64,000 nucleotides of DNA from Reichenbachiella agarivorans (GTDB lineage Bacteria > Bacteroidota > Bacteroidia > Cytophagales > Cyclobacteriaceae). Each line of letters starts with the position of its first letter. The first letter of the stretch is position 1. Shown piece by piece: positions 49,578-59,252 of this stretch. The position numbers and the translations under genes were made by a program. Under the pieces are notes generated by a model. The model ran no database searches and was not told where the DNA came from. It worked only from the letters and a program-made list of their open reading frames with translations. Location: contig NZ_CP106679.1 of the NCBI RefSeq assembly GCF_025502585.1, positions 973,001 through 1,037,000 of the forward strand. Reading direction: 5' to 3'.

Positions 49578-50954
49578 CTAACTCGACAATTGCTTGAAGA
49601 CCTCTACGATGTTGGAGACTAAGTGAATCTTGATTTTGTATTTGGAGAAATCAAGGCCCTTCTTGTTGACTGTGGAAATATAAATCTCTGAGAAGCCCAA
49701 TTTCTCCGCTTCTGAGATACGGTTTTCTATCCTGTTGACCGCTCTGACTTCTCCACCGAGACCTACCTCGCCAGCAAAACAAATGTCAGAAGACACCACC
49801 TGATCCTCATGCGAAGAGACCACCGCCACACAGATACTCAGATCCAGTGCCGGATCATCTATTTTCAACCCCCCAGCGATGTTGAGGAAGACATCTTGGT
49901 TGCCCAATCTCAACCCTCCGCGCTTTTCTAACACTGCCAGCAGCATATTGAGGCGCTTGGCGTCATAACCTGTCGTCGAGCGCTGTGGCGTGCCATAGGC
50001 CGAGGTACTCACCAAAGCCTGCGTCTCGATCAGCAAAGGTCGATTGCCCTCTATGGATGCACCGATAGACACCCCACTCAACGCATTGTCTTTGTTAGAG
50101 ATCAATATCTCAGAGGGGTTGGTGACTTGTCGCATGCCTGTACCGAGCATCTCGTAGATTCCGATCTCTGAGGTAGAGCCAAAACGGTTCTTAATCGTGC
50201 GTAGGATGCGGTAGCTCAGGTGTCGATCCCCCTCGAACTGCAACACCGTATCCACCATATGCTCCAAAACCTTGGGTCCCGCAATGGTGCCTTCCTTGGT
50301 GATATGACCTATCAGGAAAACAGGCACGCCTGTCGATTTGGCAAACTGCAAGAGTTCAACTGTACACTCTCGCACCTGACTGACACTGCCTGCCGAACTT
50401 TCGATTTTAGCACTGTACAAAGTTTGTATCGAATCTACGATCAAGATGTCTGGTTCCACTTGATGCACTTGTTGGAAAATCTGACTGACAGAGGTCTCCG
50501 CCAGCAAATAGCAGTTGTCCGATGACAAGGGCAGCATTCTTTCTGCTCTCATCTTGATCTGCTGCGGGCTTTCCTCTCCAGACACATAGAGTATCTTTTG
50601 ATCATTCATCATCAGTGCCATTTGCAAAAACAAAGTGGATTTGCCAATACCAGGTTCACCCCCGATCAACACCAGGGATCCTGCGACGATCCCTCCGCCC
50701 AGTACTCTGTTGAGCTCTATATCATGGGTATCGATTCGTTCGCTCTTTTCCGATTGGACTTCTTTGATTTTGACTGGGCGGTTGGGGATTGCTTTGGCAT
50801 CCCGATCCGTCCATATCTTGCTGTTTTTCTCCGATGACTCCACCAATTCCTCCACATAGGAATTCCACTCACCACAACTGGCACATTTGCCTACCCACTT
50901 AGGAGACTGTGCTCCACAATTCTGACAGAAAAAAACTGTTTTTGATTTGGCCAT
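49578..50954 (-). CDS. radA: DNA repair protein RadA
   Basis: A 458-residue RecA-like branch-migration helicase in homologous recombination. The N-terminal zinc finger is visible as CQNCGAQSPKWVGKCASCGEW. The ATPase has Walker A GGEPGIGKST, an ILIVDSIQTLYS Walker B, and the RadA-specific KNRFGSTSE motif. The C-terminal Lon-protease-like domain contains IAGGLKIDDPALDLSICVAV and the FAGEVGLGGEVR segment. All blocks are intact. Monocistronic, ends near the REP-rich region. Confidence 0.96.
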   Translation of the reverse strand: MAKSKTVFFCQNCGAQSPKWVGKCASCGEWNSYVEELVESSEKNSKIWTDRDAKAIPNRPVKIKEVQSEKSERIDTHDIELNRVLGGGIVAGSLVLIGGEPGIGKSTLFLQMALMMNDQKILYVSGEESPQQIKMRAERMLPLSSDNCYLLAETSVSQIFQQVHQVEPDILIVDSIQTLYSAKIESSAGSVSQVRECTVELLQFAKSTGVPVFLIGHITKEGTIAGPKVLEHMVDTVLQFEGDRHLSYRILRTIKNRFGSTSEIGIYEMLGTGMRQVTNPSEILISNKDNALSGVSIGASIEGNRPLLIETQALVSTSAYGTPQRSTTGYDAKRLNMLLAVLEKRGGLRLGNQDVFLNIAGGLKIDDPALDLSICVAVVSSHEDQVVSSDICFAGEVGLGGEVRAVNRIENRISEAEKLGFSEIYISTVNKKGLDFSKYKIKIHLVSNIVEVFKQLSS

Positions 50955-51173
50955 AAAAACTCACTTCTAATAGGCGCAAATTACATCGAATCCTCATCAA
51001 ATACCGATCAGGATTTGATTTTTGAGCTTGATCGTACAAACTCCAACCAGTCCTCTCCATGGCAAAAACCACAGTACAGTTCCTGCATCGGTAACCACTG
51101 GCTAGGATAAACGTTCCATAACTAGTAATTATAAATCCCTTTAAATAGATTTGACTTGACCTTTTTTACAAAA

Positions 51174-51959
51174 ATGGAAGAACTAAAAAATCTACTACTC
51201 GAAAAAAAAGATGGCATTCTAGTCATCACGATCAATCGAGAAAGTGCACTCAATGCACTCAATGAGCAAACGCTCAACGAATTGGATCAAGTATTTCAAG
51301 AAACAGATGTGGACAAAGATGTCAAAGGAGTCATCATCACAGGGGCTGGAGACAAGGCCTTTGTGGCTGGTGCAGACATCAAAGAACTGGCATTGGTTAC
51401 AGAAGTCAATGGTCGCAGCATGGCAGAAAAAGGTCAAGAACTATTTGATAGAATCGAACGGCTATCCAAGCCAGTGATTGCTGCTGTCAATGGATTTGCT
51501 CTGGGTGGTGGTTGTGAATTGGCGATGGCTTGTCATATCAGAATCGCAACGTCCTCTGCCAAATTTGGGCAACCCGAGATCAATTTGGGCATCATTCCTG
51601 GGTATGGAGGAACGCAACGCCTGACCCAGTTGATAGGAAAAGGCAAAGCCATGGAATTGCTGATGACCGCAGACATGATCGATGCAGCAGAAGCGCTACA
51701 TCTGCGTCTGGTCAACTATGTTTTTGATAGCAAAGAAGCCGTCTTGGAAAAAGCATTTGAGATTCTGGACAAAATAAAAACCAAAGCACCCATCGCCATT
51801 GGTCTGTTGATAGACAGTGTCAATGCGGTGCATACCACAGGAGAAAACGGCTACCAAACAGAAGCCAACGCCTTTGGCAGATGTTGCGGAACCGAAGACT
51901 TTTTGGAAGGAACTACGGCTTTCATCGAAAAGCGCAAGCCAAATTTTCAAGGCAAATAA
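51174..51959 (+). CDS. Enoyl-CoA hydratase/isomerase family protein
   Basis: A 261-residue crotonase-fold enzyme; start at ATG 51174. Marks: the first oxyanion-hole segment AFVAGADIKEL, the second NGFALGGGCELAMACHIRIA, and PEINLGIIPGYGGTQRL with catalytic Glu. Both catalytic glutamates of true hydratases appear to be present (in GGCELAMAC and GQPEINLG), so hydration of 2-enoyl-CoA in beta-oxidation or butyrate-type metabolism is likely. It is followed after 16 bp by the flippase gene. Confidence 0.93.
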   Translation: MEELKNLLLEKKDGILVITINRESALNALNEQTLNELDQVFQETDVDKDVKGVIITGAGDKAFVAGADIKELALVTEVNGRSMAEKGQELFDRIERLSKPVIAAVNGFALGGGCELAMACHIRIATSSAKFGQPEINLGIIPGYGGTQRLTQLIGKGKAMELLMTADMIDAAEALHLRLVNYVFDSKEAVLEKAFEILDKIKTKAPIAIGLLIDSVNAVHTTGENGYQTEANAFGRCCGTEDFLEGTTAFIEKRKPNFQGK

Positions 51960-51975
51960 TCCAAAATACGATTAA

Positions 51976-53493
51976 ATGGCAGGGCTAAGAGGGTTGGCAG
52001 GGGACACTATGTGGTATGGGTTAAGTAGTATTGTTGGTCGGCTGATCAACTACCTGCTAGTACCACTGTATACAGCCGTCTTTGCACTAGGAGAGTATGG
52101 AATCGTCACGGAACTCTACGCCTACATTGGCTTTTTCTACGTGATTTATACCTATGGGATGGAAACGGCCTATTTCCGTTTCGCCACCAAAGGAGAAGAT
52201 GAAAAATCCATCTTCAATACCAGTTTTAGTGCCATATTGACCAGTAGCTTCTTGTTTTCTGTCATCTTAGTGATTTTCTCCTCGGACATAGCTGCTATTC
52301 TCGGGTATGAAGGCAAAGAAGTCGTGATCTACTGGCTGGCTGCCATCATTGCCATTGACGCCATCGTATCGATACCTTATGCTCGACTCAGACTACAGAA
52401 GAAAGCCAAAAAGTTTGCCTTCATCAAGCTCTTTCAGGTGATCCTGATCATAGTGCTCAACTTATTTTTTTACCTCCTCTGTTACAAAATCTACCAAGGA
52501 GTTTGGTTTCCAGAAGCCAAAAGCATTGTTGACTCTTTCTTTGACGAGGAGTTCAAAGTAAAATACGTATTCCTCTCCAACATGGTAGCCAATGCCCTGG
52601 TTCTTGTCTTGCTGAGCAAAGAGTTGAAAGATTTCAATTTCACGCTCAAATTCGACCAACTCAAACCCTTGTTGGCATATGCCTTGCCATTGCTGATCAT
52701 GGGGCTCGCTGGGATCACCAACGAAATGCTGTCCAGAGCGCTGCTCAAAGAGTGGCTGCCAGACAATTTCTATCCCGGACAATCTAGCCTTGCCGCCTTA
52801 GGAGTATTCGGAGCCTGCTACAAACTTTCGGTGTTCATGCTTTTGGGCATTCAAGCCTTTCGCTACGCTGCAGAGCCTTTCTTTTTTTCAGAAGCCAGCA
52901 ACAAAAACTCTCCTGTACTGTTTGCCAAAATCATGTCGGGCTTCATTGCACTCAATGCGATCGTATTCATGGCGGTGTCTGTCAATCTGGAACCCATCGG
53001 CATGGTATTCTTGCGCAACCCTGAATACCGAGAAGGCCTGTATATCGTGCCGTTTTTGTTGCTCGGCTACTTGTTTCATGGGATCTATTACAACCTCTCT
53101 GTATGGTACAAAATCACGGATCAAACCAAATATGGTGCTATAATCACAGGTTTTGGTGCTGTGATGACTGTAGTACTCAACTACATTTTGATCCCTATCA
53201 TGGGCTACTTCGGCAGTGCACTTGCTACCTTGTTGACCTTTTTTGTCATGACGGTAATCAATTTTGTGTTGGGCCAAAAACATTTTCCAGTGCCCTATGA
53301 TGTAGCCAAAGCTGCTGAATATTTATTGGTCTCCTCTGTAGCAGTTTGGTTGCTGTTCAATCTGGACGCTGGACACTGGGCACTCAATTTTCTGATCAAA
53401 AATGCATCTGTGCTTTTGTTCGTCACGTACATTTATCTCAGGGAGCGAAAGCACCTTGCAGGCAGAATAATTTTCGGATATAAGCTCCCATGA
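51976..53493 (+). CDS. Polysaccharide flippase-like protein (Wzx/MATE-like)
   Basis: A 505-residue membrane protein of about 12-14 helices. The opening GDTMWYGLSSIVGRLINYLLVPLYTAVF is typical of polysaccharide-biosynthesis flippases (MVF/Wzx group). YGIVTELYAYIGFFYVIYTYGMETAYFRF and the later GLAGITNEMLSRALL are also of that group. It would move lipid-linked glycan intermediates across the inner membrane. It lies 16 bp after the enoyl-CoA hydratase gene, in front of the TPR/DUF4292/EnvC group. The substrate is unknown. Confidence 0.88.
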   Translation: MAGLRGLAGDTMWYGLSSIVGRLINYLLVPLYTAVFALGEYGIVTELYAYIGFFYVIYTYGMETAYFRFATKGEDEKSIFNTSFSAILTSSFLFSVILVIFSSDIAAILGYEGKEVVIYWLAAIIAIDAIVSIPYARLRLQKKAKKFAFIKLFQVILIIVLNLFFYLLCYKIYQGVWFPEAKSIVDSFFDEEFKVKYVFLSNMVANALVLVLLSKELKDFNFTLKFDQLKPLLAYALPLLIMGLAGITNEMLSRALLKEWLPDNFYPGQSSLAALGVFGACYKLSVFMLLGIQAFRYAAEPFFFSEASNKNSPVLFAKIMSGFIALNAIVFMAVSVNLEPIGMVFLRNPEYREGLYIVPFLLLGYLFHGIYYNLSVWYKITDQTKYGAIITGFGAVMTVVLNYILIPIMGYFGSALATLLTFFVMTVINFVLGQKHFPVPYDVAKAAEYLLVSSVAVWLLFNLDAGHWALNFLIKNASVLLFVTYIYLRERKHLAGRIIFGYKLP

Positions 53494-53532
53494 GTAAGCA
53501 ATCTCCCAAAATGCGCTATAAAGGCATCAAAA

Positions 53533-53565
53533 TTGATAAGTAACTCTTCTTTTTAGTTAATTTTG
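53533..53565 (+). promoter_or_regulatory. Probable promoter of the TPR-DUF4292-envC group
   Basis: TTG at 53533-53535 and TAATTTTG at 53558-53565 (exact TAnnTTTG) with a 22-bp spacer, 21 bp before the chosen ATG at 53587. Confidence 0.55.
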
Positions 53566-53586
53566 TTTTTCGTTCAAATCGACACA

Positions 53587-55344
53587 ATGATTTCTTTATC
53601 AAACACTTCTATTCTTCCAAGGGTCTGCGTCATCGCACTGACCATGCTTTTTGTTGTTGAAGCGAACTATGCACAAAACAAAAACCGCAAAAAAGACAAG
53701 GGCAAACAAGCCTCAGTTGTATTGAGCGAAGAGAAGCAGACGGAACTTGAGCATTATTTCATGGAGGGAGAAAAGTGTTTCATTCTCAAGGATTTTTCTA
53801 AGTCCATCACCTACTTCGAACGTGTCTTGGAGATAGATCCATACAATGCAACGGCTAGTTACAAGATTGCACAAATCTACAATGACAAGGGAGAAGCAAT
53901 CAAAGCCCTTCCGTTTGCCAAGGACGCCAAAAACCTGGCTCCTGACAACAAGTTCTACTACTTGCTCCTAGCCAATGTACAAACCAGTCTGGGAGAACTA
54001 GATCAAGCAGAAGTCACTTACCAAGAGTTGGTCAACAAAGTACCTGGGACAGAAAATTATTTGTTTGACTTGGCGGCATTGCAAATCTACCAGCAGAAAT
54101 ACCCACAAGCCATCAAAACCTACGAACAAGCACAACTGCTATTAGGGCCCATGGAAGAGATTTCTCTACAAAAACAACACGTTTACCTCAAAGAAAATCA
54201 ACTCGATCAGGCCATCAAAGAAGGCTATGAACTGATGCGGCTCAACCCTGACGAAAAATCATATGTCATGACACAAGCAAGAATCATGATATCAAATGAA
54301 AGACTAGAAGAGGCAGAAAAATTCCTCGAAGAACAAATCAAACTCGATCCAAAAAATGATGAATTGGCTATCATGCTTTCTGAAGTCTACCGCAAAGATG
54401 GCGAAGTAGTGAAAGCATTGAAAACCTTGCAAATCCCCTTCGAAAGCACGACAGTAGATGTGACAGCAAAGATCCGAACACTCGCTGGCTACCTTGGCAT
54501 GTTGCCCAACGAAGAGCTCAACGAACCATTGCTGGCGCTTGCCGTGACACTCGTAAAGACCCATCCAGATTCATACCAGGCACTCGCGATGACTGGTGAC
54601 CTCTACTACAACCTAGGAAAACTGGAAGATGCCCGAAAATACTACTTGATGACCATCAAAGTAGATGGATCCAACTTTGGTGTGTGGCAAAACATCCTCA
54701 ACCTGGACATGGATTTGCAAGACTATGCAGCTGTCATCAGTCATACCAATCAGGCACTGGAGATGTTTCCCAACCAAGCCTCACTCTATTACTACAATGG
54801 GACAGCTCATCTCATCAACAAGGATTACGAAGGTGCGATCAAGGCTTTCAACGCTGGCAAAGCTTATGCATCTCGTGATGCCAACATGAACAGCCTGTTC
54901 TACGGACAATTGGGTGACGCATACAACAGCATAGGAGATCATAGCAAGTCAGACGAAGCTTACGAACTGGCTCTCAAATCAAAACCAGACAATGATCACG
55001 TCCTCAACAACTACAGTTATTTCCTGTCATTAAGGAAAAAAGACTTAGAAAAAGCAAAGTCTATGTCTTCTAAACTGGTCAAAGATTATCCACAAAACCC
55101 TACCTACCTAGACACCCATGCATGGGTACTCTACATGATGGAAGACTATGCTGGTGCCGTAGAATACCTCAAAGAGGCCATCAAATATGATGCAAGTGCC
55201 GTGATCATCGAACACTACGGTGATGCCTTGTTTCAATTAGGAAAAATAGAAGAAGCAGTCATCCAATGGAAAAAGGCACGAGATTTGAATGGTGACAGTA
55301 CCACACTGGATAAAAAAATCGCGGATCGACAACTTTATGAATAA
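53587..55344 (+). CDS. TPR-repeat envelope protein
   Basis: About 585 residues. A signal peptide (ISLSNTSILPRVCVIALTML, ending VVEANYAQ) precedes a basic stretch (NKNRKKDKGKQ). TPR repeats then fill the protein from about residue 45 to the end, recognisable as 'A-x-x-Y-x-x-A-x-x-x-x-P' patterns, e.g. DYAGAVEYLKEAIKYDASAV. It probably scaffolds protein complexes in the periplasm. ATG 53587 is preferred over an upstream TTG. It overlaps the DUF4292 gene by 8 bp. This order (TPR, DUF4292, EnvC-like) is conserved in Bacteroidota. Confidence 0.85.
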   Translation: MISLSNTSILPRVCVIALTMLFVVEANYAQNKNRKKDKGKQASVVLSEEKQTELEHYFMEGEKCFILKDFSKSITYFERVLEIDPYNATASYKIAQIYNDKGEAIKALPFAKDAKNLAPDNKFYYLLLANVQTSLGELDQAEVTYQELVNKVPGTENYLFDLAALQIYQQKYPQAIKTYEQAQLLLGPMEEISLQKQHVYLKENQLDQAIKEGYELMRLNPDEKSYVMTQARIMISNERLEEAEKFLEEQIKLDPKNDELAIMLSEVYRKDGEVVKALKTLQIPFESTTVDVTAKIRTLAGYLGMLPNEELNEPLLALAVTLVKTHPDSYQALAMTGDLYYNLGKLEDARKYYLMTIKVDGSNFGVWQNILNLDMDLQDYAAVISHTNQALEMFPNQASLYYYNGTAHLINKDYEGAIKAFNAGKAYASRDANMNSLFYGQLGDAYNSIGDHSKSDEAYELALKSKPDNDHVLNNYSYFLSLRKKDLEKAKSMSSKLVKDYPQNPTYLDTHAWVLYMMEDYAGAVEYLKEAIKYDASAVIIEHYGDALFQLGKIEEAVIQWKKARDLNGDSTTLDKKIADRQLYE

Positions 55345-56089
55345 ATTAATCTTGTGCATCATCGGCACTATACTTCTATCTTCTTGCAACAAGAGCTTTA
55401 CGTTGTTCAATAGCAACTCCGAACGCTACCACCTCAATGATCTCAAGTACGACAACATTGCGATCAAATCTAAAGTAAAATACGATGGAGATGACCAAGT
55501 CAAGGTCATAGCAAATATTCGGATGAAAAAAGACAGTGCCGTTTGGTTTTCGCTGTCTCCAGGCCTTGGTATCGAAGCAGCCAGAGGTCTGATCAACAAA
55601 GATTCTATCATTCTCATCGATAAAATCAACAAAGAATACGCGATCCGCAGCTTACACAACATGTTCAAAGGCTTCAACTTTGATTTTGAAATCGGAATGA
55701 TCGAGTCCATGATAGTCGGCAACCTGGTATGGCCCATTACCAACAGAGACCATATCGAAAAAAGAACGGGCTTTTTCGTCGCGGTACAAGAAAAAGGAGA
55801 CCTCCGTCTGACGAGTTTCATTGGCTCCAAATCCATGAAACTGGAGCGACTGCTCGCCGAAAGCATCAGCAGCAACAACAAATTGACCGCTACATTCTCC
55901 GACTTTGAGCAAATCGACCATGCAGTCTATCCCAAAGAAATTACCTTTGACGCGAGCTACTATGACACCAAGTATAAGAAGCAAAAAAGTGCTAATATTA
56001 CCATGAGTCACAACAAAGTAGAAATTGACAAAAAGAACTACAACCTTTCGATCAGTATTCCATCCAAATATGAGCTCAAGAACATTTAA
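55337..56089 (+). CDS. DUF4292 lipoprotein
   Basis: A 250-residue lipoprotein. The signal peptide MNKLILCIIGTILLSSCNKS has a good lipobox (SSC), so lipidation at Cys17 is expected. The rest is a beta-rich LolA/LolB-like fold: YDNIAIKSKVKYDGDDQVKVIANIRMKK, AVWFSLSPGLGIEAARGLINKDSI and LIDKINKEYAIRS. DUF4292 proteins are thought to be related to outer-membrane lipoprotein handling, but this is not established. It overlaps the TPR gene before it and the EnvC-like gene after it, which points to translation as a unit. Confidence 0.9.
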   Translation: MNKLILCIIGTILLSSCNKSFTLFNSNSERYHLNDLKYDNIAIKSKVKYDGDDQVKVIANIRMKKDSAVWFSLSPGLGIEAARGLINKDSIILIDKINKEYAIRSLHNMFKGFNFDFEIGMIESMIVGNLVWPITNRDHIEKRTGFFVAVQEKGDLRLTSFIGSKSMKLERLLAESISSNNKLTATFSDFEQIDHAVYPKEITFDASYYDTKYKKQKSANITMSHNKVEIDKKNYNLSISIPSKYELKNI

Positions 56090-57275
56090 TTGGTGTCTTG
56101 TCGGCCTATTGCTACTGGTTTCTACACAGAGCTTCTCTCAGAAAAGCAAAGCACAGCTAGAGAAAGAGAAGCAGGAGAACCTCAAAAAAATCAGTGAAAC
56201 TGAAAAAATCCTGAAAGAAACCGCTTCGGAAAAGACCTCTTCGCTAGGTCAGCTGAAAGCGATCAATCACCAAATTGACGTGAGTGAAGATTTGATCAAA
56301 GGGATCAACAAAGAAATCTCCATGCTCAATGGAGAAATCGGTGATCTCACCATAGTGACCAAGGCCATGGAATCCGATCTGGCACAGCTCAAAGAGGAAT
56401 ATGCTGACATGATCTACAACGCCTACAAAGCCAACCATGGTTATAGCCAGATTACATTTTTGTTCTCCGCCAAAACATTCAATCAGCTCTTCTTGAGATT
56501 GAAGTACCTAGAACAGTACTCCAATGCACGAAAAAGACAAGTCGCCCAAATCGAAAAAGTCCGTGATGCGCTCAACGGACAAAAATCTAGTTTGCTGCGT
56601 AAAAAGGAAGAACAGAACAAACTGTTGAACTCCAAGATCAAGGAAAACAAAAACCTCAATACCCTAAAAGGCAAACAAAACAACCTGATTCAAGATCTAA
56701 GCAAAAAGGAAAAAGAGTTAAAAAGAGAACTAACAGAGCGCAAAAAATCCATTGAGCAATTGGACAAGGTCATTGCTGACATCATCAAAAAGGAAATCGA
56801 AAAATCCAATGCTGGCAAAGCTGCCAACACGATCGCACTGACCGCAGAGGGTGCTGTGGTGTCGGCCTCTTTCGAGGAAAATAAGAACAAACTACCTTGG
56901 CCAGTCACTTCAGGATTCGTATCCGAAAAATTCGGAAAGCACCCACACCCTGTCTTGAAAAATATCATCGTAGAAAATCAAGGTGTGGACATCCAAACAC
57001 AAAAAGACGCCAGTGTCAATGCCGTATTCACTGGTACAGTGGCTACCACAGCTTTTGTCCCTGGTATGAATAGCGTAGTTATCATCCAGCATGGTGACTA
57101 CTATACACTCTATGCCAAATTGAAAACAGTCAACGTCAAAAAAGGACAGGTCGTCAACGCCAAACAAAATATCGGTACGGTGTTTACCAACAAAGACGGT
57201 ATCTCAGAGTTGCAATTCCAAGTGTGGAAAAACAATGTGAAGCTCGATCCAGAGAAGTGGTTGCAGATTAAGTAA
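56070..57275 (+). CDS. EnvC-like murein hydrolase activator (degenerate LytM domain)
   Basis: About 401 residues from ATG 56070, which overlaps the DUF4292 gene by 20 bp. A signal peptide (NWCLVGLLLLVSTQSFSQ) is followed by a long coiled coil (about 25-250, rich in Lys/Glu/Leu) and a C-terminal LytM/M23 domain (about 275-400). The zinc residues of active M23 peptidases are mostly lost: the usual H-x-G-x-D reads NQGVDIQ and the final H-x-H block reads LQFQVW. This matches E. coli EnvC, which has no hydrolase activity and instead activates amidases during division. Confidence 0.9.
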   Translation: MSSRTFNWCLVGLLLLVSTQSFSQKSKAQLEKEKQENLKKISETEKILKETASEKTSSLGQLKAINHQIDVSEDLIKGINKEISMLNGEIGDLTIVTKAMESDLAQLKEEYADMIYNAYKANHGYSQITFLFSAKTFNQLFLRLKYLEQYSNARKRQVAQIEKVRDALNGQKSSLLRKKEEQNKLLNSKIKENKNLNTLKGKQNNLIQDLSKKEKELKRELTERKKSIEQLDKVIADIIKKEIEKSNAGKAANTIALTAEGAVVSASFEENKNKLPWPVTSGFVSEKFGKHPHPVLKNIIVENQGVDIQTQKDASVNAVFTGTVATTAFVPGMNSVVIIQHGDYYTLYAKLKTVNVKKGQVVNAKQNIGTVFTNKDGISELQFQVWKNNVKLDPEKWLQIK

Positions 57276-57477
57276 GGTTGGTTTCAAATAACCACGAGAC
57301 AAGATTAAAGAACCAAGACGCTAGATTTTAGACGCTAGACCGTAGACATACCATCTTGATTCTCATATCTTGACTTTTGAATCAAGCAATTCTCAATAAG
57401 TACTTTAATCTGTAAGAGCTGCTCAAAATCATGCGCTCTTTTAGTGTATAAACCTTCGATTCAAAGTTGGCACAATC

Positions 57478-57485
57478 TATATTTG
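57478..57485 (+). promoter_or_regulatory. -7 element immediately before gpmI
   Basis: TATATTTG is an exact TAnnTTTG match, and the ATG begins 5 nt after it (57490). Transcription would start at or near the ATG, so the mRNA is probably leaderless. A weaker -33 (TTCG at 57455-57458) lies 19 bp upstream. Confidence 0.5.
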
Positions 57486-57489
57486 CTAT

Positions 57490-59010
57490 ATGAACAAGAA
57501 GGTAATATTAATGATATTGGACGGCTGGGGAATAGGTACAAATCCCGAGGTGTCAGCGATCAACAGTGCGAAAACGCCATTTATCGATTCCATGTACAGC
57601 AAATATGCCAATAGCCGATTGGAGGCTTCTGGTTTAGCAGTGGGACTGCCCGAAGGTCAAATGGGCAACTCTGAGGTAGGCCACATGAACATCGGTGCTG
57701 GACGTGTCGTCTATCAAGATTTGGTCAGACTCAACAAAGCTGCAGAAGATGGCTCATTGGCACAAAACGAAACATTGTTGGAGGCATTTGATTACGCCAA
57801 GAAAAATAACAAAGCGGTACATTTTATCGGACTGGTATCAGATGGTGGGATTCACGCCCATATCAACCACATCAAAGCACTCTGTGACGGAGCAGCGGCA
57901 CAAAAGTTGACCAATGTATTTGTTCATGCCTTCACTGATGGCAGAGATACCGACCCCAAGAGTGGCAAAGCATACCTCACTGATCTACAAAACCACCTAA
58001 ACAAAACCACTGGCCAGATTGCCTCAGTAACAGGTCGATACTATGCGATGGACAGAGACAAACGTTGGGAACGTGTAAAGTTAGCCTATGATGCCATGGT
58101 CAATGGTGTGGGAGAGAAAACTACCGACGTACTCGCAACCATGGATGCGTCTTATGCCAAAGATGTGACCGATGAGTTCATCATGCCTATTGTCAAAACT
58201 GATGATGCTGGCAACCCTGTAGGTGTCATCAAAGAAGACGATGTGGTCATCTGCTTCAACTTCCGTACAGACCGAGGACGTCAGATTACGGAGGCCTTGA
58301 CCCAGAAAGATTTCCCAGAAGTGGGAATGAAAAAACTGAAATTAAAATACTATACATTGACCAACTACGACAACACCTTTGAAGGTGTGACGGTCATGTA
58401 TGACAAAGACAACCTCCAAAACACCTTGGGCGAAGTATTGTCCAAAGCTGGCAAAAAACAAATCAGAATCGCTGAGACTGAAAAGTATCCTCACGTGACC
58501 TTCTTCTTTTCAGGAGGTAGAGAGCAACCATTCGAAGGAGAAAGCAGACTCCTGTGTCCTTCGCCAAAAGTGGCTACCTACGATCTACAACCAGAAATGA
58601 GCGCTGGGGACATCCGAGACAAAATCAACGTAGAGTTGAAAAAGCAAGAGGCAGATTTCGTTTGTCTCAACTTTGCCAACCCAGATATGGTAGGTCACAC
58701 TGGCGTGTTTGAGGCAGCTGTCAAAGCCTGCGAAACTGTAGATGCATGTGCTCAATCTGTAGTAGAGACTGCTGTTGACAATGGCTACTCTGTCATTATC
58801 ATTGCTGACCATGGCAACTCAGACATCATGGTCAACCCTGACGGTTCACCCAACACAGCTCATACGACCAATTTGGTTCCTTGCATCTTTGTAGACAAAG
58901 ACATCAAAGCTCCTGTAAAAGATGGCAAACTGGGTGATTTGGCTCCCACTATCTTGACCATGATAGGTGTAGATATCCCGAAAGAGATGTCTGGTGATGT
59001 GTTGATCTAA
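57490..59010 (+). CDS. gpmI: 2,3-bisphosphoglycerate-independent phosphoglycerate mutase
   Basis: A 506-residue glycolytic enzyme interconverting 3- and 2-phosphoglycerate, with two metal ions. Motifs: VILMILDGWGIG (metal-binding Asp), QMGNSEVGHMNIGAGR with the phosphorylated Ser near residue 61, AFTDGRDTDPKSG, and the second metal cluster with IIADHGNSD and NPDGSPNTAHTTN. Length is typical for bacteria. A strong terminator follows. It stands apart from the preceding envelope group, with 215 bp between. Confidence 0.96.
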   Translation: MNKKVILMILDGWGIGTNPEVSAINSAKTPFIDSMYSKYANSRLEASGLAVGLPEGQMGNSEVGHMNIGAGRVVYQDLVRLNKAAEDGSLAQNETLLEAFDYAKKNNKAVHFIGLVSDGGIHAHINHIKALCDGAAAQKLTNVFVHAFTDGRDTDPKSGKAYLTDLQNHLNKTTGQIASVTGRYYAMDRDKRWERVKLAYDAMVNGVGEKTTDVLATMDASYAKDVTDEFIMPIVKTDDAGNPVGVIKEDDVVICFNFRTDRGRQITEALTQKDFPEVGMKKLKLKYYTLTNYDNTFEGVTVMYDKDNLQNTLGEVLSKAGKKQIRIAETEKYPHVTFFFSGGREQPFEGESRLLCPSPKVATYDLQPEMSAGDIRDKINVELKKQEADFVCLNFANPDMVGHTGVFEAAVKACETVDACAQSVVETAVDNGYSVIIIADHGNSDIMVNPDGSPNTAHTTNLVPCIFVDKDIKAPVKDGKLGDLAPTILTMIGVDIPKEMSGDVLI

Positions 59011-59034
59011 TCAGGATAAAAAACCTAAAAAGTA

Positions 59035-59068
59035 AAAGCGGAGACATGTACATGTCTCCGCTTTTTTT
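59035..59068 (+). terminator. Intrinsic terminator after gpmI
   Basis: AAAGCGGAGACATG pairs with CATGTCTCCGCTTT around TA, followed by a T run. Confidence 0.9.
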
Positions 59069-59252
59069 GTCTCAATTCATTGTGTTCAGTTACACAGTCC
59101 GAAGGTTGTGCACGACAAACCTCCTTCACTAGAGCAGATCACTTTCATTGGAGTCCAATAATTGAGTTCGGATGAAAAAGAAAGTATCGTGTCTTCACCA
59201 ATTTCTCCTTCCTTGGTTTGTGACTCACAAATCAATTGGAATATCAAAAGGA

